Below are positions 25,740 to 34,673 of a DNA stretch of 64,000 bases, piece after piece. The stretch's first letter is position 1. Each line of letters begins with the position of its first letter. The DNA lies in NCBI GenBank assembly GCA_036924835.1, contig JBAGRR010000001.1, positions 434,001-498,000 on the forward strand, in the 5' to 3' direction. Position numbers and translations under genes: made by a program. The DNA comes from Nitrobacteraceae bacterium AZCC 1564. Its GTDB lineage: Bacteria; Pseudomonadota; Alphaproteobacteria; Rhizobiales; Xanthobacteraceae. The notes beneath the pieces are model-generated. The model had not been told where the DNA came from, did no database searches, and saw only the letters and a list, made by a program, of their open reading frames with translations.

Positions 25740-26792
25740 TCAGGCGCCACCGTGCTGCGGTGTCCACACCACCTGATCGACGCGTGTGGCTCCGCTAGCC
25801 AACATCACGAGACGATCAAAGCCCAGGGCGACACCGGACGCCGGTGGCATATGCGCCACGGCGGCAAGGAAATCTTCGTCGAGGGGATAGCGCTCGCCAT
25901 AGCGCCGCTCTTTCTCGTTCATGGCTTCGTTGAATCGAGCACGCTGCTCCACAGCATCCGTTAACTCGCCGAAACCGTTCGCAAGCTCGACCCCGCAGGC
26001 ATAGAGTTCAAAGCGTTCAGCCACGCGCGGGTCAGACGGCTTGGTGCGTGCAAGCGCCGCTTCCGGTGCGGGATATTCATAGAGAACTGTCAAACGACCC
26101 TGCCCTAAATTCGGTTCGATATGCTCGACCAGAACCTTGCTGAAGATATCCGACCACGTGTCGTCGCTGGTGATGCGAACGCGATCCTTTGCGGCGGCTG
26201 CCAATAAATCACGATCCGATCGTCCGTTCAGAACGGTCGCGAGTAGATCGATCGATGCAAAACGCACAAAGGCGTCAGCGACTGTCAACATTTCCGGTTC
26301 CAGAAATGGGTCCGCGGCTCGGCCACGGTATGAAAACATCTCAATCCCAGTCGTCCGAGCGGCATGTGCGACGACCGTGATGCAATCCGCGATCACCGCA
26401 TCATAGCTATCCTTGGCGCGATACCATTCGAGCATCGTGAATTCCGTCAGATGAAGCGGCCCGCGTTCACGGTCCCGGAACACACGAGCGAACTCCACGA
26501 TTTTCGTCTCACCTGCCGCCAACAGCTTTTTGCATGCGAACTCCGGGGACGTGCGGAGGTATCGTCGCGTCTTCTCGCCCGAGGCAGAGGTCAGATCGGT
26601 CCCTGGTGCATGCAAATGAGTCTCGTTGCCGGGGGATGCCTGCAGAATTCCCGTCTCGACCTCGACGAATCCCTGCTCCTCAAACCAAGTCCTAATTTCC
26701 CGGGTTACGGCCCCGCGAGCCCGCAAAAACGGCTTTCGGTCGGCATGGCGGTCTGCTAACCACCAGGGCGACGGAGTTTGCCCCTCATTCAT
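25740..26792 (-). CDS. epmA: EF-P lysine ligase EpmA (GenX/PoxA)
   Basis: A 350-residue class II lysyl-tRNA-synthetase-like enzyme without the anticodon-binding domain. It adenylates beta-lysine and attaches it to a lysine of EF-P. Class II motifs are visible: motif 1 around FVEVETGILQASPGNE, motif 2 FRDRERGPLHLTEFTMLEW, and motif 3 GVALGFDRLVML. I start at ATG 26792, giving MNEGQTPSPWW. The 35 extra codons of the longer frame are not family-like. It is divergent from efp across 138 bp, which should hold both promoters. Confidence 0.94.
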   Translation of the reverse strand: MNEGQTPSPWWLADRHADRKPFLRARGAVTREIRTWFEEQGFVEVETGILQASPGNETHLHAPGTDLTSASGEKTRRYLRTSPEFACKKLLAAGETKIVEFARVFRDRERGPLHLTEFTMLEWYRAKDSYDAVIADCITVVAHAARTTGIEMFSYRGRAADPFLEPEMLTVADAFVRFASIDLLATVLNGRSDRDLLAAAAKDRVRITSDDTWSDIFSKVLVEHIEPNLGQGRLTVLYEYPAPEAALARTKPSDPRVAERFELYACGVELANGFGELTDAVEQRARFNEAMNEKERRYGERYPLDEDFLAAVAHMPPASGVALGFDRLVMLASGATRVDQVVWTPQHGGA

Positions 26793-26930
26793 GGGCGAAC
26801 GGCCCGATTTTGCCGCAAAATGCTGGCTTCTCCGCTGCAAATGAGTATGTTGCGGCCCGAAACCGCCTTGGCGGGCGCCGAGATCCTGGACCTGCATCGG
26901 GTCCCATTCTGAACATTAGGAAACGTATCC

Positions 26931-27497
26931 GTGAAAGTCATCGCTAGTTCGATTCGCAAGGGCAACATCATTGATCAGGACGGAAAGCTATATGTTGTCC
27001 TGTCGGCGGAGAACATCCATCCCGGCAAGGGAACTCCGGTCAGCCAGATCGAAATGCGCCGGATTAGCGACGGCGTAAAGATCTCTGAACGCTACAAGAC
27101 CACGGACCAGGTCGAACGGGCATTCGTTGAGGACCGCGACTTCAACTATCTCTACGAAGATGGCGATGGTTTCCATTTCATGAACAACGAGACCTACGAC
27201 CAGATCCTGGTCTCCAAGGACGTCGTCGGCTCGCAAGCGCCCTACCTGCAGGAGAACATGACCGTCAAGCTGTCGATCCATGAGGGCACAGCAGTCGCGA
27301 TCATCCTGCCACAGCGCACGACCCTGGAGGTCGTTGAAACGGAACCGGTCACGAAGGGACAGACAGCGTCCTCCTCGTACAAGCCAGCGATGCTGTCGAA
27401 CGGCGTGCGTACCATGGTTCCTCCGCACATTGGAGCCGGCACCCGCATTGTCGTCATGACCGAAGACGGATCCTACGTCGAGCGCGCCAAGGACTAA
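26931..27497 (+). CDS. efp: Elongation factor P
   Basis: A 188-residue three-domain factor that binds between the P and E sites and rescues ribosomes stalled at proline runs. The KOW-like N domain runs from [11 protein letters not shown]. The modified lysine should be Lys33 in HPGKGTP, the loop expected for EpmA/EpmB targets. The two OB domains are intact, ending [14 protein letters not shown]. The start is GTG with AGGAAA about 8 nt upstream. Its divergence from epmA-epmB places substrate and modifying enzymes together. Confidence 0.97.
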   Translation: MKVIASSIRKGNIIDQDGKLYVVLSAENIHPGKGTPVSQIEMRRISDGVKISERYKTTDQVERAFVEDRDFNYLYEDGDGFHFMNNETYDQILVSKDVVGSQAPYLQENMTVKLSIHEGTAVAIILPQRTTLEVVETEPVTKGQTASSSYKPAMLSNGVRTMVPPHIGAGTRIVVMTEDGSYVERAKD

Positions 27498-27562
27498 CCC
27501 GCCGGACCGACGGGGATACCGTGGCGCTGGCGGCTGCAAGGACACAACGCGCGACAGCATCG

Positions 27563-29249
27563 ATGACACGTCGGTGCTGTCTTTCTTTGATGATCTTTGC
27601 GCTGCTCTCAGTGCTCTGCACTGCGAAGGCGAATGAGTTCAGAACTCCAGCGATTTCCTTTGCCCGTCCGGACTGGCAGGCGGCCGCTCAACAACTCCAA
27701 AATGAAATCAGCTCAGAGCCACGGGCCGCCGAGCATTTCAACTTCACGGCCGCAAGACGGTCACGCCTGTTCCGGCCACAGCGCTTCACATCGATCGCGC
27801 AGCTCAATTCCATCACCTCACCGTTCTTCCCCGGTGTCGGCCTCAGCTCAGTGCCGGTGCTGTTGCCATTCGACACCGCGCAATATCTGACTGACAGAGA
27901 CAGCGGCGCCACCAATCTCTTCCTTTCGCGCTACCAGGCGGGTTTTCGGCCTGTAAGAGTGTTCGATGCCGGATCGGCCGGTTATGATGCGGTATTCGCA
28001 TTGAACCAAGGCGTCGGCGACGACATGCCGCCTCGCATTTTCGTCAAGCCGATCGAAGTTCAGATCACCGGTTCTCTGCTGACTTACGACATCAATGATC
28101 CTCTCTTGGGCAAAGGCGAACCGGTCAAATCGCTGGCGTCCCAATTCCCGGATCTCCGAAGGCTCATCCGCGAAGGCTATGTCCGCTACGCATTCACACG
28201 TTTTGGCGTCCCGTACGTCGTCTCAATCGCGTGCCACGATGGCGCCGCGCGCAGTCGGCGTCTGTCTTGCCGAGAAGCATCGCCGGTTGCGGAACGATTC
28301 CTGAGAGCTCTGCGCGTTGCCGGCGGAAGCCCTCACCGCCCGCGCGCCGATATTCCGTCTGAAGCTGCTGAGCGCCCGATCGAATTCTCGCCCGACTTCA
28401 CCTATCACCCGCCGGGCGAAATCATCGCCAACAGTGGCTATCGCGAACAAAGCGGCCGTGCCGATTTCACCGTCTACTCGCAAATCCGTTTTCCGCTAGA
28501 GAAAGCACCTGCATTCGCGAACTCTCAATCATTCCTGAACTGGGGCGACTGCTACCAGACCGGGCGTGTAAATTGGTCGGCCAGAAAGGGAGACCACTAT
28601 CACTGCAAACGCAACGACAAGCCGCTCGTGTTCGATGAGTCCGCCACGGAGAACTACAGCTATCCCTGGCAGGATAACTTCTGCGAAACGCGCGACTTCG
28701 AAGTCGGCCAATGTGCCAATGGCATGGGGCACCAGGGACAGGACATCCGTCCGTCGTCCTGCCAGTTGCGCAATGATGGCCGATCGCTGCTTGCCCGACA
28801 TTTTCTCAATCGTCGCGGTTCGCGATGGAACCCTAATCCGCGCTCCCGGCGAGCAGACCGTATATCTGCTGGTCAACGACGACAACGAACATATCCGCTT
28901 CCGCTACGTTCACATGAACCCGGCTCGCATGGATGAAGACGGCGTGTTGCACGGACGGCGTGTCAGTGAAGGCGAGAAGATCGGACTGGTCTCGAACTTT
29001 CAGGATCGCGTCGGCGGCACTACGAGCCATCTGCATTTTGATGTTCAGGTGTTCACGCGGGATGGATGGATCTGGGTCAATCCCTACACCACGCTGATCT
29101 CGGCGTACGAGCGGCTGATTGGCGGCCGCGGACGCGAGTATATCTCGCCACCGCCGACGGCACCGGCCATAGCCCACGCGACGCTGCCGGATGAGCGTCC
29201 ATCTACGCCAGCAACCGACGGCCCGGATAGAGTTCCCGTGGCGGATTGA
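27563..29249 (+). pseudogene. M23 (LytM-type) metallopeptidase split by a frameshift
   Basis: The first frame encodes a signal peptide (MTRRCCLSLMIFALLSV, ending CTAKA), a roughly 350-residue N-terminal region, and the start of the peptidase domain with GMGHQGQDIRP, whose His and Asp bind zinc. Near 28776-28782 the frame changes. The rest of the domain (DIFSIVAVRDGTLIRAPGEQ, then TTSHLHFDVQVF with the second zinc His pair) continues in another frame to 29249. Restoring two bases would give roughly 560 residues. As written, the upstream product lacks the HxH ligands and cannot be active. A working version would cleave peptidoglycan peptide bonds in the periplasm. It follows efp and precedes a lytic transglycosylase. 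Confidence 0.85.
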
Positions 29250-29288
29250 CCTTTGCTCTCACCCGCGTGGTGACGCTAAACTAATACT

Positions 29289-30527
29289 ATGGTCTTCAAA
29301 GATTCTCCCGACGCAGAATCCCTGACGCGGCGCGCGTTGCTGCGCTCGGCACTCAGTGCCGGCGCGGTTATCGCGACACCGCTCGGCGCGCTCGCCGCTC
29401 CACCCGGTTTCGACAAATGGCGCGAAGCCTTTCGCGCCAAAGCGTTGGCCCGGGGCATTTCCGAAGGCACTTACATTCGGGTCATGAGCCGCATCGAGCC
29501 GGACATGAGCGTATTTGCGAAAATGCGCAAGCAGCCGGAATTCAATGAAGAGCTCTGGCAATACATCAACCGCCGTGTCTCTGACTGGCGGATTACAGCA
29601 GGCAAGGCAGCGCTTCAAAAGCACAGCTCGCTCTTCGCGCGCATCGAGAAGGATTTCGGCGTCGAGCGCGGCACGCTGCTGGCCCTTTGGGGTGTGGAAA
29701 CCGCTTATGGCGATCCGCTGGTGCAGCAGAACCATATGCGCCCCGTGTTTCCCTCCCTTGCGGCCCTCGCCTGGAACGAGCCGCGCCGGCGTGCCTACTG
29801 GGAAACCGAGCTCATCAATGCATTGCGCATCGTCGACAAGGGATGGAGCACGCCAGACGAGATGCGTGGATCATGGGCCGGCGCCATGGGCCACACGCAA
29901 TGGATGCCCGAGGTCTGGCTCAACGTCGGCTTCGACTACGATCATGATGGCCGGGTGTCACCGTTCGGTAAACCCGACGATGCGCTGGGCTCAAGCGCAC
30001 GCTTCCTTGTCAATCGCGGTAAATATCGCCGCGGCGAACACTGGGGCTACGAAGTACGCGGCGTAACCTCCGCAAAAGGCGGCAATCAAAGCTATGCGCA
30101 ATGGGCTGCGGCTGGCGTGACCCGCGCAGACGGCCAACCGTTCCCAAGGCCGAACGACAAGGCGCAATTATGGATCCCGGTGCCGGGCGGCCCATCGTTC
30201 CTGCTGGGGCCGAATTTCTATGCCGTGAAGAGCTACAATCCGTCGATGAATTATGCGCTTGCCATCGTACACCTAGGCGATCGGATTCTTGGCGGCGGCC
30301 CGTTCATACAGCCCTTCCCGGGCTCCGAGCGCGCCCTCACGCTTGCCGAAGTGCAGGAAGTCCAGACACGGTTGACCAAGGCCGGCTTCGATACAGGCGG
30401 GACCGACGGCCGTGTCGGCAACGATACGATGCAGGCGGTTCGGGATTTCCAGACGAAAGCGGGTCTGTTACCCGCTGACGGCTATGCCGGATTGAAGGTC
30501 TTGGCGCGGCTGCGTCAGGGCGGATGA
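29289..30527 (+). CDS. Lytic murein transglycosylase (MltB family) with PG-binding domain
   Basis: A 412-residue exported enzyme that cleaves the MurNAc-GlcNAc bond to leave 1,6-anhydro ends. A Tat-like signal (LTRRALLRSAL) precedes a hydrophobic Ala-rich segment. The SLT-3/MltB catalytic domain covers about residues 40-330, with catalytic Glu137 in WGVETAYGD and the family motif GSWAGAMGHTQWMP. The C-terminal peptidoglycan-binding domain 1 covers about residues 345-410 (EVQTRLTKAGFDTGGTDG). Length and domain order are normal. The 1,6-anhydro products connect it to anmK at 60.6 kb. Confidence 0.94.
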   Translation: MVFKDSPDAESLTRRALLRSALSAGAVIATPLGALAAPPGFDKWREAFRAKALARGISEGTYIRVMSRIEPDMSVFAKMRKQPEFNEELWQYINRRVSDWRITAGKAALQKHSSLFARIEKDFGVERGTLLALWGVETAYGDPLVQQNHMRPVFPSLAALAWNEPRRRAYWETELINALRIVDKGWSTPDEMRGSWAGAMGHTQWMPEVWLNVGFDYDHDGRVSPFGKPDDALGSSARFLVNRGKYRRGEHWGYEVRGVTSAKGGNQSYAQWAAAGVTRADGQPFPRPNDKAQLWIPVPGGPSFLLGPNFYAVKSYNPSMNYALAIVHLGDRILGGGPFIQPFPGSERALTLAEVQEVQTRLTKAGFDTGGTDGRVGNDTMQAVRDFQTKAGLLPADGYAGLKVLARLRQGG

Positions 30528-30532
30528 GCTAT

Positions 30533-32374
30533 TTAACGGATAAGCGCAGGCCCCGGATCCGGCACCGCGACATCGGTCACGCGCAACTGCACGCGCTCCG
30601 CCCCCTGCCAACGATCCACGGCGAGCGAGCCTGCGACATGCAACGGCTGCCCGCGATGCTCAAGCAAAGCGTTGCCCAGCTTCTGTCCCACCGCGCGAAA
30701 CGCGATACCATTCACCATCGCGCCATCACCCGATTTCAGGCGCACGCGCAAATGAGCCTGTCCGACTTCGTCCACGAAAGCCAATTGATGCGACGGCAAC
30801 GCGATGATCGGCTCTGGATTGCCGCTGCCGAAGGGCCCAGCTCGATTCAACGTTCCAACGAAGTCCGTCGTCACCGCTCGCGCGCTGACCGCGCCATCGA
30901 TAAACAGCTCATTGACGTGGCGAGCCTCGGCCACTGACTTCGCCAGCTTTGCTTCGATGAAGGCACGAAACTCCGCAAGCCGCTCTTTCTTCAAAGTAAT
31001 GCCAGCGGCCATGGCGTGGCCACCACCCTTCAAGAGGATACCCTCGTGAACGGCGTCGCGTACGGCTTTACCGAGATCAACGCCTGAAATTGAGCGGCCT
31101 GATCCCGTTCCAAGACCGCCGGGTTCGATCGCGATTGCAAAGGCCGGCCGAGAGAACTTTTCCTTTAGCCGCGAAGCCACAAGGCCGACAACACCGGGAT
31201 GCCATCCCTCGGATGCTGTGACGATCACCGCGCCCTTATCATCCAGACCGAGCGAAGCCAGCGCTTCGGCTTCCGCCTGCGCTTCCGCCATCTGTTCAAT
31301 GACGCGTCGTTCAGTATTCAGCCGATCAAGCTCCGCGGCAATCCGTGCCGCCTCTGATACGTCGCCTTCGAGCAACAGGCGCACGCCGAGATCGGCCTGC
31401 CCGATACGGCCACCGGCATTGATGCGGGGACCGAGCATGAATCCGAGATGCCAGGCCTCCGGTGGCCCGCTAAGCCGGGCAACATCCATCAGCGCGGTGT
31501 GTCCGACGTGATCGCGGCGGCGAAGCGCAATCAATCCCTTGGCCACGAATGCGCGGTTGAGACCAGTCAACACGGCAACATCCGCAACCGTGCCAAGGGC
31601 AACGTGATGAAGCGCGTCAAGCAAACTCGGCTCCGGACGCTCGCTGGTCCAGAACCCGCGTGAGCGCAACTCGCGGTTCACCGCGACCAGCGTCACAAAC
31701 ACAAGTCCCACAGCGGCCAGATGCCCGAGCCCGGACAGATCGTCGGGCCGGTTTGGATTGACCAGTGCATCGACCACGGGAAGATCTTCGCCGCATTGAT
31801 GGTGGTCGATGACCACCACACTCATCCCAAGGCGCTTGGCTTCAGCCAACGGCTCGACGCTTGTTGTGCCGCAGTCGACCGTCACAAGCAGGGTCGCGCC
31901 CTTGGCTGCGAGATTGCGAACAGCCTCCACGTTGGGGCCGTAGCCTTCAAAGATGCGGTCCGGAATATGGATCAGCGGATTAAGTCCGCAATGGCGCAGG
32001 TGCCACGCGAGCAATGCCGCCGATGTGGCGCCGTCCACATCGTAATCGCCAAAAATCGCGACCTTCTCGCCACGCGTCGCGGCATCCGCGATTCGGACCG
32101 CTGCGGACTCCATCTGCGTGATGGTGTATGGATCCGGCATCAGCTTGCGGATGGTTGGATCGAGAAAATCCTCGACCGCATCGATATCGATGCCGCGGCC
32201 TGCAATGACACGCGCGAGCATCTCCGGCACCTGATAGCGCTGCACGATGGCCAATGCCCGCGCGGCGCCGCGCGGGTCGAGCCGGTCACGCCAGATACGT
32301 CCGGTTGCGGATTTCGTCACGCCGAGAAAGGCCGGCGGAGCTTCAATAGGGAGTGCGGATGCAGGGAGCGTCAT
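30533..32374 (-). CDS. recJ: Single-stranded-DNA-specific exonuclease RecJ
   Basis: A 613-residue DHH-family 5'-3' exonuclease acting in RecF-pathway repair and mismatch repair. Motifs are IFGDYDVDGATSA (motif I), VTVDCGTTS, VIDHHQCGEDLPV (DHH), and NAGGRIGQADLGVRLL. The C-terminal DHHA1 region has LKGGGHAMAAG, and an OB domain follows. ATG 32374 is chosen; the longer frame begins with TTG. It ends 5 nt from the convergent transglycosylase stop. It closes a leftward run of genes from 37.7 kb, though the 63-nt gap to the dehalogenase leaves operon membership open. Confidence 0.95.
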   Translation of the reverse strand: MTLPASALPIEAPPAFLGVTKSATGRIWRDRLDPRGAARALAIVQRYQVPEMLARVIAGRGIDIDAVEDFLDPTIRKLMPDPYTITQMESAAVRIADAATRGEKVAIFGDYDVDGATSAALLAWHLRHCGLNPLIHIPDRIFEGYGPNVEAVRNLAAKGATLLVTVDCGTTSVEPLAEAKRLGMSVVVIDHHQCGEDLPVVDALVNPNRPDDLSGLGHLAAVGLVFVTLVAVNRELRSRGFWTSERPEPSLLDALHHVALGTVADVAVLTGLNRAFVAKGLIALRRRDHVGHTALMDVARLSGPPEAWHLGFMLGPRINAGGRIGQADLGVRLLLEGDVSEAARIAAELDRLNTERRVIEQMAEAQAEAEALASLGLDDKGAVIVTASEGWHPGVVGLVASRLKEKFSRPAFAIAIEPGGLGTGSGRSISGVDLGKAVRDAVHEGILLKGGGHAMAAGITLKKERLAEFRAFIEAKLAKSVAEARHVNELFIDGAVSARAVTTDFVGTLNRAGPFGSGNPEPIIALPSHQLAFVDEVGQAHLRVRLKSGDGAMVNGIAFRAVGQKLGNALLEHRGQPLHVAGSLAVDRWQGAERVQLRVTDVAVPDPGPALIR

Positions 32375-32437
32375 GATGCTTTCTGCAAATAAGTGCGACG
32401 CAAGCACGTTCAATGATTCGCGGCATTCGCGCCGCGT

Positions 32438-33151
32438 TCAACAGCCAAACTTATCTGCCAGATCGTTCAAATCCGTCACAACGAAATCCCATTCGCCCTC
32501 GGGACCGAAGTCGCGGCTTTGCAAAGGTCCGTATTCGGTCGGCCGGGGCACGAAGGCCGTCTTGAGACCAACGGCCTTCGCCGCCGCCAGATCGTTGTTA
32601 TGCGCAGCCACCAGCATCACCTGCTCAGGCCTCAGGCTCAATATCTTGGCCGCTCCGAGATAGGTTTCCGGATCCGGCTTGTAATGCCTGAATATCTCGG
32701 CGCTCAGGACCAAATCCCACGGCAATCCGGCATGCTTGGCCATGTTGACGAGCAGCGCGACATTGCCATTCGAAAGCGGGCTGATGATAAAGTTCTTCTT
32801 GAGCCGCGTCAGACCACCGACGCTGTCCGGCCACGGCTCAAGGCTATGCCAGCCCCGGGTCAGATGATCGAAGTCGGCTGACGTCAAACCTCTGATGCCG
32901 AGCTTTGCAGCCAGCGGCTCGACAGACCTCCGCTGCAGGTCATCAAGAATCACGAAGCCCCGATCCGGATGCTTGCGAACCTCATCCATCGAAGGCATGT
33001 AGGCCCCGCGCCAGGCATCAACTAAAGCGGTCCAGTCGCCACTGATGCCCTTGGCGTCGCCCCACTTTGTGAAATTGTCGATCAGGCTAGTGCGCCAATC
33101 GACGACTGTGCCGAAGACATCGAACAACAGCGCTTTCACATCGGCGGGCAT
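32438..33151 (-). CDS. (S)-2-haloacid dehalogenase-type HAD hydrolase
   Basis: A 237-residue HAD protein of the haloacid dehalogenase type II group. The nucleophile Asp is in LLFDVFGTVVDWR (Asp11). The Arg of halide binding, DWRTSLI, follows. SPLSNGN is motif II, HYKPDPETY carries the motif III Lys, and MLVAAHNNDLAAAK replaces the usual VxSNxxD with AAHNND, as seen in many such homologues. It would hydrolyse short 2-haloacids such as 2-chloropropionate to hydroxyacids, though many homologues act on phosphates or unknown substrates. It ends a short chain with the GNAT gene 9 nt upstream. Confidence 0.88.
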   Translation of the reverse strand: MPADVKALLFDVFGTVVDWRTSLIDNFTKWGDAKGISGDWTALVDAWRGAYMPSMDEVRKHPDRGFVILDDLQRRSVEPLAAKLGIRGLTSADFDHLTRGWHSLEPWPDSVGGLTRLKKNFIISPLSNGNVALLVNMAKHAGLPWDLVLSAEIFRHYKPDPETYLGAAKILSLRPEQVMLVAAHNNDLAAAKAVGLKTAFVPRPTEYGPLQSRDFGPEGEWDFVVTDLNDLADKFGC

Positions 33152-33160
33152 CGGTTGTCC

Positions 33161-33610
33161 TCAAAAGATCTTGCGATACTGCATAAACCCCGATCGGTCG
33201 GCGACCTCATCGTACAAGATTTGCGCACGTGCATTCTCAAACTGCGTTAGCCAATGCACCCTGCTCGCCCCCGCGGCTTTGGCCTTCTCATACACGGCCT
33301 CGATCAGCTTGCGCCCGACGCCGTGGCCGCGCGCATCAGCATTCACGAACAGATCCTGCAGATAGCAATAGTCTCCCACCGTCCATGCTGAACGATGGAA
33401 AAGATAATGAACTATGCCGGTCAACTTGCCGTCGACATAGGCACCGAGCACGTACATGGGCTCGGCTTCATCATGGAAGCGCTGCCAGGTAATATCAGTC
33501 GTGGCGGCCGGAATTGTCGTTTTGTAGAACGTCTGGTAGCCCACCCAAAGCGGCTCCCATTCGGCACGCTCATCCTCGCGCACCGGGCGGATGACGACAC
33601 GATCAGTCAT
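33161..33610 (-). CDS. GNAT family N-acetyltransferase
   Basis: A 149-residue single GNAT domain starting MTDRVVIRPVREDERAEW. The acetyl-CoA pyrophosphate loop is ADARGHGVGRKLIEAVYE, after the beta-4 strand YCYLQDLFV. Length and motifs match the group that includes diamine and amino-acid N-acetyltransferases; the acceptor is unknown. The chosen ATG is supported by domain alignment; the longer frame overlaps glpX. It lies 17 nt after glpX and 9 nt before the dehalogenase. Confidence 0.9.
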   Translation of the reverse strand: MTDRVVIRPVREDERAEWEPLWVGYQTFYKTTIPAATTDITWQRFHDEAEPMYVLGAYVDGKLTGIVHYLFHRSAWTVGDYCYLQDLFVNADARGHGVGRKLIEAVYEKAKAAGASRVHWLTQFENARAQILYDEVADRSGFMQYRKIF

Positions 33611-33627
33611 GGTCGTCCGTCTCCGGC

Positions 33628-34626
33628 TCAATCGAGGTGGAATTTGTCGAACTGGCGATGCTCGCCCTTGATGATGCGAACAGTGCCGGTCACCGAACGC
33701 ATCACAACCGTCTCGGTCTCGATGACGTTCTTCCGGAACTTGACGCCTGACAACAGTGAACCATCGGTCACACCGGTCGCAGCGAAGAGGCAGTCGCCCT
33801 TGGCCATATCCTCGATGCCGTAGACCAACTTCGGATCGGTGATCCCCATCTTCGCAGCGCGCTCGCGCTTCTCGTCGTTGTCGAGAATGAGCCGGCACTG
33901 CATCTGCCCACCGATACAGCGCAACGCTGCAGCCGCCAGAACGCCTTCCGGCGCGCCACCCGTGCCCATGTAGATGTCCACGCCGGTGTTGTCCGGGTCT
34001 GCGGTGTGAATAACGCCCGCCACGTCACCATCGGTGATGAGACGCACGGCAGCACCCGTGCTGCGAACTGCATTGATAATCTCGGCGTGACGCGGGCGAT
34101 CGAGCACAAGCGCGGTGATTGCGGAGGGATGCACGTCCTTGGCGCGGGCGAGACGGCGGATGTTTTCCGCAGGAGGCGCGTCAAGATCGACCACGTGTTT
34201 GGGATAGCCCGGACCGACTGCGATCTTTTCCATGTAGACGTCCGGAGCGTGCAGCAGCGTGCCGCCTTCTGCCATCGCCATGGTTGCGATCGCACCTGGC
34301 ATATTCTTCGCACAGAGCGTCGTGCCTTCGAGCGGATCGACCGCGATGTCGACTTTTGGACCAGCCTGGATGCCGACTTTCTCTCCGATGAAAAGCATCG
34401 GAGCTTCGTCGCGCTCGCCCTCACCGATCACCACCGTGCCTTCGATTGGGATCTTGTTGAGCTCGCGCCGCATGGCATCAACCGCGGCCTGGTCTGCAGC
34501 CTTCTCGTTGCCGTGGCCGCGCAGCCGTGCCGCCGAGACCGCCGCCCGTTCCGTCACGCGGACGATTTCCAGCGTGAGAATGCGTTCCAGCAAAAGCTGC
34601 GGCGGAACGGAAATAGTCGTCGACAT
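33628..34626 (-). CDS. glpX: Class II fructose-1,6-bisphosphatase
   Basis: A 332-residue GlpX-type phosphatase that makes fructose 6-phosphate in gluconeogenesis and, where present, the Calvin cycle (some rhizobial homologues also use sedoheptulose bisphosphate). Metal and phosphate residues are visible in VIGEGERDEAPML, VDPLEGTT and DVAGVI. The GTGGAPEGVLAAAALRC segment is family-specific. Length is normal. The order aminotransferase-hom-glpX-recJ is conserved in Bradyrhizobium relatives as I know them. A 47-nt gap separates it from hom. Confidence 0.95.
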   Translation of the reverse strand: MSTTISVPPQLLLERILTLEIVRVTERAAVSAARLRGHGNEKAADQAAVDAMRRELNKIPIEGTVVIGEGERDEAPMLFIGEKVGIQAGPKVDIAVDPLEGTTLCAKNMPGAIATMAMAEGGTLLHAPDVYMEKIAVGPGYPKHVVDLDAPPAENIRRLARAKDVHPSAITALVLDRPRHAEIINAVRSTGAAVRLITDGDVAGVIHTADPDNTGVDIYMGTGGAPEGVLAAAALRCIGGQMQCRLILDNDEKRERAAKMGITDPKLVYGIEDMAKGDCLFAATGVTDGSLLSGVKFRKNVIETETVVMRSVTGTVRIIKGEHRQFDKFHLD

Positions 34627-34673
34627 GGCACACTCCTAAAGCGTCAAGATAGGCCCGGCTGGGCTAAAGCCTA

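Noticed and set aside
33611-33898. Longer GNAT start
   Set aside because: It runs antiparallel to nothing conserved and lies wholly within glpX in another frame.
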